Assembly: GCA_964440095.1 (NCBI GenBank)
Contig: CAYTPZ010000036.1
Location: 1-20,590 of the forward strand
Direction: 5' to 3'
Length of the DNA stretch: 20,590 bases
Origin: JACNKJ01 sp964440095
GTDB taxonomy: Bacteria; Krumholzibacteriota; Krumholzibacteriia; JACNKJ01
Positions 7,488-15,400 of this stretch are shown in pieces. The translations under genes and the position numbers were made by a program. Below the pieces are notes generated by a model. The model saw only the letters and a program-made list of their open reading frames with translations, made no database searches and was not told the origin of the DNA. The first letter of the stretch is position 1. Each line of letters starts with the position of its first letter.

Positions 7488-7749
7488 CCTGGCCTGCAAA
7501 GTCGTCGCGCCCACGGGCGTGCTCTTCGAGGGCGCGGCAGACCAGGTCAAGGGCCCCGGCTGGCAGGGCGGCTTCGGCCTCAAGCCCCGGCACTCACCCT
7601 ACCTGGTGGCGCTGAAGGCCGGCGAGCTTTCCCTGGAAGATGCCCAAGGCGGCGAACTCTTCAGCCTCAATGTGGAAAGCGGTTATCTCATTGTGGCCCG
7701 CGATGAAGTCACCGTGCTTGTCGAGAAGGTTGCCGACTCTAGCGAATAA
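7480..7749 (+). CDS. atpC: ATP synthase F1 subunit epsilon, short form lacking the C-terminal helical domain
   Basis: Epsilon (89 residues) links gamma to the c-ring. Only the N-terminal beta-sandwich is present (CKVVAPTGVLFEG to GGELFSLNVESGYLIVARDEVTVLVEKV). The usual length is about 130-140 residues, so the C-terminal two-helix hairpin that binds ATP and can insert into F1 to block hydrolysis is absent. The stop is followed directly by a terminator, with no remnant of the missing part. Similar short epsilons are known in Chlorobi and Bacteroidetes. The start at 7480 is chosen because the family similarity begins there; the frame is open from 7426, inside atpD. Confidence 0.92.
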   Translation: MPSLACKVVAPTGVLFEGAADQVKGPGWQGGFGLKPRHSPYLVALKAGELSLEDAQGGELFSLNVESGYLIVARDEVTVLVEKVADSSE

Positions 7750-7773
7750 GGTTCATCAAGCATTCGAGTACCA

Positions 7774-7801
7774 CCCCGGTCGCTCTGCGATCGGGGTTTT
7801 C
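7774..7801 (+). terminator. Intrinsic terminator of the atp operon
   Basis: A ten-pair stem (CCCCGGTCGC with GCGATCGGGG, one G-T wobble) with a TCT loop is followed by TTTTC. It lies 24 bases after the atpC stop and closes the ten-gene operon. Confidence 0.9.
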
Positions 7802-8153
7802 TATTACAAGCTCGAGGCCACGGGAGAGGCATTTGTTCAGAAGTGCGTGCTTCTCACGTAATTAGCTTGATTCTGATGTTTAGCACCGCCACATCCTTGG
7901 CGGATGTCATTAACTCTGCAAGGCTTTCGTGTCGTCCTTTGCGCAGGGTGGCGGAAGTGGACATGGAATCCTCGCGGGCTTGCTGCGCCCGGATGCACTT
8001 CTTCGAAAGCCTCTAGGAATCAAGGGGATATGCTTGATATGGTGAAAGTTAAGCCAATGGCCCTGATTTAGAGAGGGTTTACAAAGACCACTGTATCACA
8101 TGAGAGATTAACGAAAGGCCGCGAACTGCCTAGGCTTTTCAGCGCTGGGCTGA
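7802..8153. other. Intergenic region between atpC and nadA, no gene recognised
   Basis: Two short frames overlap here on opposite strands: plus 7876-8016 (46 residues, starts MFSTATSLADVINSARL) and minus 7854-7964 (36 residues, starts MSTSATLRKGRHESLAEL). Neither has a ribosome binding site or a recognisable family, so neither is called. Visible structure includes a hairpin CCGCCA/TGGCGG near 7886-7903 and an inverted repeat ATCAAG/CTTGAT at 8019-8038. The region may hold degraded gene remnants. No terminator for nadA is obvious in it. Confidence 0.4.
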
Positions 8154-9107
8154 CTAAAGCGCCAGCATCCTCTCCATGGGTACGAGAGCCTTCAGCCGCA
8201 GGTCTTCATCCATCTCGATGCGGGGCTCAAGATCGCGCAGGCAGAGGTAAAGCTTCTCCAGGGTGTTCAGCTTCATGTAGGGACACTCGTTGCAATTGCA
8301 GCTGTTCTCGTCGTAGGGCGCGGCGATCAGAATCTTGCCCGGCGCCTGCTTACCCATCTCGTGAAGTATGCCGGTCTCGGTTCCCACGATGAATTCCTGA
8401 GCATCACTCTCGCGCACAAAATCCAAAAGCTTCTTGGTGGATCCAATAAAATGCGCGTGCTGTAGGACGGTTTCCTCACACTCTGGATGCGCAATGAAAA
8501 GCGCTTTCGGGTGCCTCGCCATTTCCGCCACGATCTTGCGCTCGCTGAATGTCTCGTGCACGATGCAGGTGCCTGGCCAGAGATCCATGTTGCGCCCTAA
8601 CTCCTTGTTGAGCCAGGCGCCCAGATTCTTATCGGGTACGAATAGGATGGGCTGGTCTTCGGGAATGGAGGCTACGACCTTTTCGGCATTGCCCGATGTG
8701 CAGATGATATCCGCCTGGGCCTTGGTCTCGGCCGTGCAATTGATATAGGCAATGACCTTGTGATCGGGATGCTCGGCCTTCCAGGCGGCCAGATCTTCGC
8801 CGGGGCAGGAATCGGCGAGAGAGCAACCCGCCTCCATGTCGGGAATGACCACGGTGGCCTCAGGATTCACGATCTTGGCCGTCTCGGCCATGAAATGCAC
8901 ACCCGCGAAAACGATGACCTCAGCCTTGGCCTGCTTGGCGGCCTGGGCCAGAGCCAGGCTGTCTCCCAGATGATCGGCCAGATCCTGAATCTCTGATTCC
9001 TGATAGTAGTGCGCCAAAAGCACGGCGCCCTTCTCCTTCTTCAGACGAAGGATTTCGGCTTCCAGGTCGAGATCGGGGGGGATGACGGGATCGACTGTCG
9101 CAGACAT
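8154..9107 (-). CDS. nadA: Quinolinate synthase NadA
   Basis: NadA (317 residues) condenses iminoaspartate with dihydroxyacetone phosphate to quinolinate, the de novo NAD precursor, using a [4Fe-4S] cluster. Visible signatures are AHYYQ (32-36), GDSLALA (48-54), FAGVHFMAETAKI (67-79) and AGCSLADSCP. The probable cluster ligands are C95, C181 (GTCIVHE) and a Cys of the CNCNECPYMKLN motif (C275 by analogy with E. coli). The start at 9107 follows a good GGAGG on this strand; the frame opens at 9131 without one. nadB and nadC are not in the window. The gene is divergent from the DUF134 cluster. Confidence 0.97.
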   Translation of the reverse strand: MSATVDPVIPPDLDLEAEILRLKKEKGAVLLAHYYQESEIQDLADHLGDSLALAQAAKQAKAEVIVFAGVHFMAETAKIVNPEATVVIPDMEAGCSLADSCPGEDLAAWKAEHPDHKVIAYINCTAETKAQADIICTSGNAEKVVASIPEDQPILFVPDKNLGAWLNKELGRNMDLWPGTCIVHETFSERKIVAEMARHPKALFIAHPECEETVLQHAHFIGSTKKLLDFVRESDAQEFIVGTETGILHEMGKQAPGKILIAAPYDENSCNCNECPYMKLNTLEKLYLCLRDLEPRIEMDEDLRLKALVPMERMLAL

Positions 9108-9202
9108 AAGCCACCTCCGGGGCGCCTCCAATTTACAGAGCCGCCCATGGATTACAAGACCGGCCCTTCATGTGAAAAAACTCCTCAACTTTATCCTAGG
9201 CC

Positions 9203-9231
9203 TTGACGAATGCCAGTTATGAGCATATGTT
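9203..9231 (+). promoter_or_regulatory. Promoter of the DUF134-NifX-MinD cluster
   Basis: TTGACG (9203-9208, five of six consensus positions) and TATGTT (9226-9231, four of six) are separated by 17 bases. The expected start site is about 9238, leaving a leader of roughly 15 bases with AGGAG (9243-9247) five bases before the ATG at 9253. Confidence 0.65.
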
Positions 9232-9237
9232 CATAAC
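9216..9237. promoter_or_regulatory. 22-bp palindromic operator overlapping the -10 box
   Basis: Perfect 7-bp arms GTTATGA (9216-9222) and TCATAAC (9231-9237) flank a central CATATG palindrome (9224-9229). Only one of the eleven base pairs mismatches. It covers the -10 element and the start site, the classic position for a repressor. The inner TGAGCA-TA-TGTTCA resembles ArsR/SmtB-type operators. The regulator is unknown; the DUF134 protein encoded 16 bases downstream is the obvious candidate for autoregulation. Confidence 0.6.
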
Positions 9238-9252
9238 AACCTAGGAGATCTC

Positions 9253-9681
9253 ATGCCCCGACCCCAGCATCAGCGACGCATCGCAGACCATCTCGAAGAG
9301 CGGGTTTTCAAGCCCCAGGCGGTTCCCAGCTCGCAGTTGGAAACCGCCGAATTGACTCTCGATGGCCTGGAAGCCATGCGCCTGGTTGATTTTGAGGGTC
9401 TCTATCAGGAGGCGGCGGCCGAGCGCATGGGCGTGAGTCGTGCGACTTTCGCCCGCGTACTTCAGCGCGCGCGACAGACCGTGACCGAGGCCTTGGTGCA
9501 GGGCAAACGGCTCAGCATCGGGGGCGGGCAGATCCAAAGGAAACGCGGCAAGGGCAAAATGCCCTGTCCCGTTCACGGCGCTGAAGGGCGCCGAGGCCGT
9601 GGATGTCATTGTGATGGCCCCGGCCGAGGGCATAGAAAAGGTCGCGGGGGATCCTGCGGCAACAAAGTTGACAGGAGTTGA
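9253..9681 (+). CDS. DUF134-family DNA-binding protein, putative regulator of the cluster
   Basis: This 142-residue protein belongs to the DUF134 family (COG1342, predicted DNA-binding). Conserved segments are PRPQHQRRIADH at the N-terminus, the ELTLDGLEAMRLVDFEGLYQ block (about 36-55) and a helix-turn-helix of sigma-70 region 4 type, AAAERMGVSRATFARVLQ (57-74), followed by ALVQGKRLSIGGG. The tail (from about residue 95) is Lys/Arg/Gly-rich with Cys and His in CPVH, GCHC and GSCG, which could bind a metal or Fe-S cluster. Family members commonly sit beside NifX-like and MinD-like genes, as here. As first gene after the operator it is probably the transcriptional or metal sensor of the operon. 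Signals sensed are unknown. Confidence 0.88.
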   Translation: MPRPQHQRRIADHLEERVFKPQAVPSSQLETAELTLDGLEAMRLVDFEGLYQEAAAERMGVSRATFARVLQRARQTVTEALVQGKRLSIGGGQIQRKRGKGKMPCPVHGAEGRRGRGCHCDGPGRGHRKGRGGSCGNKVDRS

Positions 9682-9682
9682 G

Positions 9683-9958
9683 ATGCCAGGAATGAATCGA
9701 AAGGGCCCGGAAGGTATGGGTCCTAAAACTGGTCGTGGACTTGGCCGATGCAATGGCGAAGAACGCGACGAACGACAAGCATGTGAAAATGAAATGCGAC
9801 CGGGTCGAGGACGCCGGGGATTCGGCGGCGGAGGCCGGGGGAACGGTGCTGGAATGGGTCGGGGCGAAGGTCGTGGCCGAGGTCAGGGCATGGGTCGCGG
9901 ACGCGGCAAAGAACCGGGCCGCGGTCGCCGAAACAACGAGCAAAGTGAGGGCGAATGA
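9683..9958 (+). CDS. DUF5320-type Gly/Arg-rich small protein
   Basis: This 91-residue protein begins MPGMNRKGPEGMGPKTGRGLGRC, the typical opening of DUF5320 proteins (P-x-x-D/N-R-x-G-P-x-G-x-G-P-x-T-G-R-G). The rest is low-complexity Gly/Arg with GRG repeats (GRGRRGFGGGGRGNG, RGRGQGMGRGRG). It is probably disordered. The start at 9683 has AGGAG five bases upstream and lies one base after the DUF134 stop; the frame is open from 9599 inside that gene. The stop overlaps the next start (ATGA). Family function is unknown. Its constant company with NifX-like and Mrp-like proteins suggests a partner in metal-cofactor handling. The family assignment rests on the N-terminal motif and context. Confidence 0.75.
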   Translation: MPGMNRKGPEGMGPKTGRGLGRCNGEERDERQACENEMRPGRGRRGFGGGGRGNGAGMGRGEGRGRGQGMGRGRGKEPGRGRRNNEQSEGE

Positions 9959-10341
9959 GTAACAAGAATTTGAGTATAGCCGTGGCATCATCCGACGTGC
10001 AGGGAATGGACGGACAGGTCAGCGCACATTTCGGCCGATGTCCCGCCTACACTCTAGTTGAAGTTGTCGAGGGTGTCATTCACGACAGCCGTATCGAGAG
10101 CAATCCATTTGCCGATGGTCACGCTCCCGGGCAAATCCCCGATTTTATCGCGGATCTGGGCGCTAATGTGATCCTTACCGGCGGCATCGGCGGACGAGCC
10201 ATTCAATTTTTCGAGCAACGGGGAGTGGAGGTTGCAGCCGGCTACCAAGGTGCTGTTAAGAGTGCCGTAGAGGCTTTCCTTCGCGGTGAGCTGCGCGAGG
10301 CCGATCCTTGTTCGGGTGGACATGGAGATTGTCACGATTGA
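9955..10341 (+). CDS. NifX/NifB-type dinitrogenase iron-molybdenum cofactor-binding family protein (copy 1)
   Basis: This 128-residue single-domain protein is of the family that holds metal-sulfur clusters in nitrogenase assembly (NifX, NafY, C-terminus of NifB) and in the Mo-Cu orange protein. Visible hallmarks are IAVASSD, VSAHFGRCPAYTLVEV (22-37), SNPFADGH, FIADLGANVILTGGIGGRA and EVAAGYQGAVKSAVEAFLRGEL. It ends in a Cys/His tail (CSGGHGDCHD) that could bind metal. No nitrogenase structural or nifB genes are present, so a role in nitrogen fixation is not supported. The four-base overlap with the DUF5320 gene indicates coupling. Confidence 0.9.
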   Translation: MSNKNLSIAVASSDVQGMDGQVSAHFGRCPAYTLVEVVEGVIHDSRIESNPFADGHAPGQIPDFIADLGANVILTGGIGGRAIQFFEQRGVEVAAGYQGAVKSAVEAFLRGELREADPCSGGHGDCHD

Positions 10342-10352
10342 GGAGGAACAGC

Positions 10353-10676
10353 ATGAAGATCGCCGTCGCCTGTGAGGGCACACGTCCCGAAGATTCCGTC
10401 AGCATGGTCTTGGCCCGCTGTGCGAGTTTCCAGATTCTCGACACGCAAACGGACAAGTTGGAATCGAAGCCCAACACTCTGAAGGATGGAGAGCACGGAA
10501 CGGGCGTCAAGGTTGCCCAGTGGCTTCTCGACGAAGGCGTGGGGGTGGTCGTATCGGGCAAGGTGGGGCCACAAGCGCAAAAAGTATTCGATGAGGCCGG
10601 TATGAAAACGGTGGCTCGCCAAAGCGGCCTCGTGTTGGAAATATTGGAGGAACTGCGCTTGGAGTTCGCTCCGTGA
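10353..10676 (+). CDS. NifX-like dinitrogenase iron-molybdenum cofactor family protein (copy 2)
   Basis: This 107-residue second NifX-type protein diverges from its neighbour. It keeps the fold pattern (MKIAVACEG, an LARCASFQILD block in place of FGRCPxY, GTGVKVAQWLLDEGVGVVVSGKVGPQAQKVFDEAGMKTV) but lacks the Cys/His tail and the HFGRC sequence. C21 in LARC may be a ligand. The ATG at 10353 follows a strong AGGAGGAA; the frame is open from 10308 inside copy 1. The stop overlaps the next gene's GTG start (GTGA). It is probably a paralogous carrier or scaffold that works with copy 1 and the two ATPases. Confidence 0.82.
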   Translation: MKIAVACEGTRPEDSVSMVLARCASFQILDTQTDKLESKPNTLKDGEHGTGVKVAQWLLDEGVGVVVSGKVGPQAQKVFDEAGMKTVARQSGLVLEILEELRLEFAP

Positions 10677-11521
10677 TTCTAGCTGTAGCCAGTGGCAAAG
10701 GAGGCACGGGCAAGACAACGGTGGCAACCAGTCTAGCTCGCGTCGCCGCCGGAATAATTGCGTCGGAAGTTTGCCTCATCGATTGCGATGTCGAGGGTCC
10801 CAATGCGGATATCTACCTCAAGCCGACCCTCCGAAGTGTTAGACCCTCAACCCAGCCAGTCCCCGAGGTCGACACCGAGGCCTGCAATCTTTGTGGGAAG
10901 TGCGCGGAAGTCTGCGCCTATGGCGCCATCAGTGTCTTGCCGGGTCGAGTTCTGGTATTCGATGAGCTCTGTATGGGATGCGGAAGCTGCGTCTGGCAGT
11001 GTCCTGAAAACGCACTGGGTGAGAAGGAGCATGTTCTTGGTGGGCTTCGCGAGGGTAATACGAAAACGCTGGCTTTCGCCCAAGGGCGGCTTGAAGTCGG
11101 GCGATCACGCGCAACGCCCATCATTCGTGATCTTAAGAAATGGCAGATTCGGAATGATCGCGATACCTGGTTTATCTTGGATGCCCCTCCTGGTTCGGCC
11201 TGCGCCACTCTCGAAGCGCTTCGCGGTGCCGACTACATTTTGCTGGTAGCCGAGCCGACTCCGCTGGGCCTTCACGATTTGGCTCTGCTTGTGGAAGCCG
11301 TTCGCGAGGGCCTGGGGACAGATATGGGTGTGATCATCAATCGCAGTCGCGGTCGCGACGATGATCTTGAAGACTATTGCCGTGGTAAGAATCTACCCAT
11401 TCTCGCGCGTATCGGGTTTTCTCGGGGAATTGCCGCCGCGGGTGCCGAGGGGCGTCCTTTGGATGAAACTCTTCCTGGAATTCGCCAAACCTGGGAAGCG
11501 TTGCTGGAGGATATTCAATGA
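10673..11521 (+). CDS. MinD/Mrp-type P-loop ATPase with inserted 2[4Fe-4S] ferredoxin domain (copy 1)
   Basis: This 282-residue protein has a deviant Walker A GKGGTGKTT (8-16, signature K9 and catalytic K14) and a switch region LIDCDVEGPNAD. A bacterial ferredoxin insert carries eight Cys (71, 74, 77, 81 and 100, 103, 106, 110; CxxCxxCxxxC twice). The ATPase fold then resumes with FILDAPPGSACATLEAL (Walker B region) and LLVAEPTPLGLHDL. COG1149-type proteins of this design are found with NifX-like genes and are presumed to move or insert Fe-S or mixed-metal clusters at the expense of ATP. The start is GTG at 10673, overlapping the previous stop, and the stop overlaps the next ATG. Confidence 0.93.
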   Translation: MILAVASGKGGTGKTTVATSLARVAAGIIASEVCLIDCDVEGPNADIYLKPTLRSVRPSTQPVPEVDTEACNLCGKCAEVCAYGAISVLPGRVLVFDELCMGCGSCVWQCPENALGEKEHVLGGLREGNTKTLAFAQGRLEVGRSRATPIIRDLKKWQIRNDRDTWFILDAPPGSACATLEALRGADYILLVAEPTPLGLHDLALLVEAVREGLGTDMGVIINRSRGRDDDLEDYCRGKNLPILARIGFSRGIAAAGAEGRPLDETLPGIRQTWEALLEDIQ

Positions 11522-12420
11522 AGCAGCTGGTCATTCTCAGCGGCAAAGGTGGTACGGGTAAGACGTCGCTCAGTGCCGCGCTGGCCCATTTGGCGGCGAA
11601 GGAAATGTCTTTGACCCTGGTTGACGCAGATGCGGACGCCGCCAATCTCGCCTTGTTGCTTGATGTGCAGCAGGGCGAACATCACGAATTCATCGGTGGA
11701 AAAGTCGCCGTGATCGACCCGCTCATTTGCAAGGGATGCGGCGAATGCCTCGGAGTTTGCCGCTTCGATGCGCTGGAAGCCGCAGTTCCCACGCGGGTCA
11801 TCGCTTTGGCCTGCGAGGGTTGCGGATCCTGCAGCGCCGCATGCCCGGTGGATGCCATTAAAATGGAAGATGTCGCCGGTGGCCACTGGACCTCATCACT
11901 CACTTCAGTGGGAACACTATTTCACGCACGGCTTTTTGCCGGCATGGAAAACTCCGGCAAGCTAGTAAGCGAACTTCGCCGCCAGGCGATGAGTTTTGCA
12001 GGAGAATCGGGCGGAGAGCTCGTTCTAATCGATGGGCCACCGGGCATAGGATGTCCGGTGCACGCAGCAGTCACTGGCGCAGACCTTGCCCTGTTGGTGA
12101 CGGAACCGAGTTTCTCCGCCCTTCATGATCTGGAGCGCGCATTGGGCACGGTGGCGGGCTTCGGCATTCCCGCACAAGTGGTGCTCAACAAGGCGGATCT
12201 CAGCCCACCCTTAGCCGTAGGTGTGCGCGAATTCTGCCAGAATCGTAACATTCCGCTACTGGGAGAAATCCCCTTCCTTGAAGAAATTCAAGAGGCTGTG
12301 GAAACGGGTCTTCCCATGACTAGCGTTGAGAATCTTGATTTGCAGGGTCGACTCAAATCGATTTGGGTAGCCCTGCAGAATCTCCTGGCAGAAGATACGG
12401 CTGAAGACGCGGTCACTTAA
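11518..12420 (+). CDS. MinD/Mrp-type P-loop ATPase with inserted 2[4Fe-4S] ferredoxin domain (copy 2)
   Basis: This 300-residue paralogue has the same architecture: deviant Walker A GKGGTGKTS (9-17), LVDADADAANLALLL, and a ferredoxin insert with eight Cys (71, 74, 77, 81 and 99, 102, 105, 109), then LIDGPPGIGCPVHAAV and LLVTEPSFSALHDLERAL. The two ATPases keep identical spacing of the first cluster and similar overall length, so they look like an ancient tandem duplication that probably works as a heterodimer. The start overlaps the copy 1 stop (ATGA). The 3' end overlaps the convergent CotH gene by eight bases. A hairpin AAGAAGC/GCTTCTT at 12419-12436 spans the stop but has no T-run. Confidence 0.93.
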   Translation: MKQLVILSGKGGTGKTSLSAALAHLAAKEMSLTLVDADADAANLALLLDVQQGEHHEFIGGKVAVIDPLICKGCGECLGVCRFDALEAAVPTRVIALACEGCGSCSAACPVDAIKMEDVAGGHWTSSLTSVGTLFHARLFAGMENSGKLVSELRRQAMSFAGESGGELVLIDGPPGIGCPVHAAVTGADLALLVTEPSFSALHDLERALGTVAGFGIPAQVVLNKADLSPPLAVGVREFCQNRNIPLLGEIPFLEEIQEAVETGLPMTSVENLDLQGRLKSIWVALQNLLAEDTAEDAVT

Positions 12421-15400
12421 GAAGCAGTAGCTTCTTGGAGTAAACTTTATCTCCAGCCTGGAATCGTGCAAAATAAAGACCGCTGGCCCGGCCTTGGGCA
12501 TTCCACGTGAACTCGTGATATCCGGCATCGAGCCTCGTGTTCACAAGCTTTCCCACGCGCCGACCGCGAAGGTCGAATAGTTCCAATCGAACAAACGCCT
12601 TTTTGGGTAGCCCGAAACGCAAGCTGACGCTCGGATTGAATGGGTTGGGCCAGGGTTCGCTGAAGACCAGAGCCGAGGGAAGCTTTGGGTCAGCGGCGGT
12701 TCCGGAAGTTACGCTATTCACTTCGCCGGGTGTTCCCAGGAAAACATAGGATGCGGCCCAACTGGCGGGAAGTGCATTGTCGCTGTCGGCCGATATCAAT
12801 TCGAGGGTGGGGCCGAACCCGTCGGCTTCCAGGGGCCAGGGTGGCGAGTCGTCGTAGTGCACCCGATCCATCAGCATGGAATCGGAATTGAACAGGCTAA
12901 GTTCCTCGCCGCCTCCACTGAAGCCGAATCCAAGATCTCCGATTACGCCGGGTAGTCCGGGGAAGTATGTTTCGAATTGAAGCAGCTCTTCGCAGAGCAC
13001 CAAGTAGTCATCTGCGGCAAGGGTCGTGCCCGGTGGAATGAGAAAGGTGTGTTCCACATCTTCGTCGGTGAAAATCCAACTTGAAATATCAACTGCCTCG
13101 GAACCGTAGTTATGCAGCTCCACCCAATCGCCGGGATCGCTTTCGTCCGGCGCGTTGTAGTTGATCTCGTTGATCACCACCCGCGCGCCCGCGGCTTCTT
13201 GGAAATGGGCGACCAGGCTACTGTCACCGGCGGCGACGATGAGTGCGTTGGCGCCGGTGATCAGCGGGTCGGACCATCCTGAAAATTCAAATCCGGGAGC
13301 GGGCAGGGCCGTGACCTCCACGGGAACGCCCATGAAGTAATTGCCGCTCCAGGCTTCGTTCACTTCGATGGCCTCCAGTTGCACGCTACCCGTGCCGGGT
13401 GGACTCACGTTTACAGTGAGAGTCCACTCGCTGGATAAGCCGAACTTCAGGCGCAGGTGCCCTCGCGCCACAGCCGGCCGCAATTGAACGAATTCTTCCA
13501 CCACGGCCATGTCGCTTTGCCAGCTTTCGTAACTGTAGTTCCAATGTTCCTGATGGCGTGCGATCTCGGCTTCGATACCCGCGCGTAGGTCTTGTGATAA
13601 ATCGCCCAAGACTTCGGCGCGAAGTCGTGTGTTCAAGTGGTCGGCGTATCGATTGATGAAGCGTCGCTCGAACTCCTCATTCTCCAGCAGTTTGCGAATG
13701 AGATAGGTGGACCAGGGTTGGTTCTGTCCGCTGCCGTCCTCGGCCATGGACCAAGAGAGTGTGTCGAAAGAGTAATTGTTCCAGTAGCCGAGGCCGAAAT
13801 CCGTATCGAAAAGCAGCCAGCGCCAACGCCCTTCCGGCGTGCGGGGCCGCCAAAATTTCACATTGCCTGCGGGCCAGTCGGTGTTGCCGAAGAAAACTTG
13901 GAAGATCCAGTAATCGGAGAATTCCTCCAGATTCATTTGCGTGCCGACGAATTCGTAGTTAGCCGGATCGCTCAAGTCGTTGGACTCGATGAAGTCGAGC
14001 ATGGCCCTGTAGTGTGTGGAATCGCCCTCGACCACTTCCCATCGAAACTCAAGAATGTCGACGGCTTCCGGATCTACGTCGTGATTCTCTTGAAGATAGT
14101 ACTTCCCAATTCGCTCGCGCAGATTGTGGATGCCCCAGTACTCACCGTTGAGGAAAACGAGGGCCGGCTCGTAGGCCATGCGATCCACGCTGGTTCCGGC
14201 AACCGAGCGATGAACAAGCCCATCGCGCAGCATGCTGCGGCACCAATCGTTGCCTGAATTGCGCAGCAAGATGCGCTTGAATTCATCGATGTCCTTCTCA
14301 GGGAAAAGCGGGTAGTCGAAATGCGATTTTCCATAGCCCTGCCGCGCCATGAGCCTAAGCGATTTCTGCTCGAAGGCCCGGGTCATGCCGCCGTGAATTT
14401 TGAGTCCCAGGCCCATGGAAAATCCAAGTTCACCCTCCGGCTCGAAATATTCCAGGTGCGCGGGACGCTCCCAGTCCTGCCAGAAGTTCGCGCCGTAGTA
14501 AGGGAAGCCGGGGTAGTAGTCGTCGCCAAGCACGTAGATGCCGATTTCCTCGTCCCATAGATTGGGCGGGTCGGTGGCCAGGGAAATAATCGGCAAGCTG
14601 CTTTCCTCGCCGAAGAAGTAAGTGTGCGTGGCAATATCGCTTGGCGCTTTACCGGCTTGAAAAGCGCGTGCGCGCAGCACGCGAGTTTCGCTAATGGGGA
14701 TAGGAAATTGGTAGAGCGGCGATCCCTCGTGGGGGTCCGACGCGTCGAGGGTGTAACGAATTTCCGCGAGAGGCGATTCGGTTTCCAGTTCCACCGAAAC
14801 GCTTCCTGAGTAGAAACCTCCTTCTTCGGAAAACTCCGGTGTCTCCGTGTATCCGGACTGCCCCTGATCGCTGTTGGGCATCCAGGGTGTGGGCGTTTCG
14901 TGAATGAACCAAGGACCGTCCCCGTCTGGGTAGCGCCCGAAGGAATGATCCAGGGCGTGTGCGGGCAGGTTTGCTTGATCGATCAACTGTCCGCCGGGTG
15001 CAGTGAGAAAGAGCGATTCATTTCCCGGATTGATCTCGAAGCTCGCATGTAGCTGCGGCACCTGGCTGAAGAGCGTTTCCGAAAGGCCCCGCGCACCCAC
15101 AGGCGGCGAATGCATGCCCAAGGTGAGGAAGGGAATCATGCTCAGATCCTGCGAATTGATGTCGATATTGTGCACCTGGACGGCCAGTACGTTCTCACCT
15201 TCCATCAGCAGCGAGTTGTCGAAAATAAACTTCGACTCGGGCCGGTTGCCCAGGAAGATGGTGGCCTCGCGCGGGCTTTCAGCGTAGGCGTCATGGGGAG
15301 GCGGTGGGCCGGGGTCGCCCATGTGTCCACGCGAAAACTCTACTCCGTTGAGATAGGCCACGTAGCCGTCGTCGTAGTCCATGTGAAAGGCCACGGCCCC

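Noticed and set aside
7854..8016. Two short opposite-strand frames after the atp operon
   Set aside because: Both lack ribosome binding sites and recognisable similarity; described in the intergenic entry but not called genes.
9955..10676. Nitrogen-fixation genes, suggested by the NifX-family matches
   Set aside because: No nitrogenase structural, nifB, nifE or nifN genes are present; the NifX family is widespread in bacteria and archaea that do not fix nitrogen.
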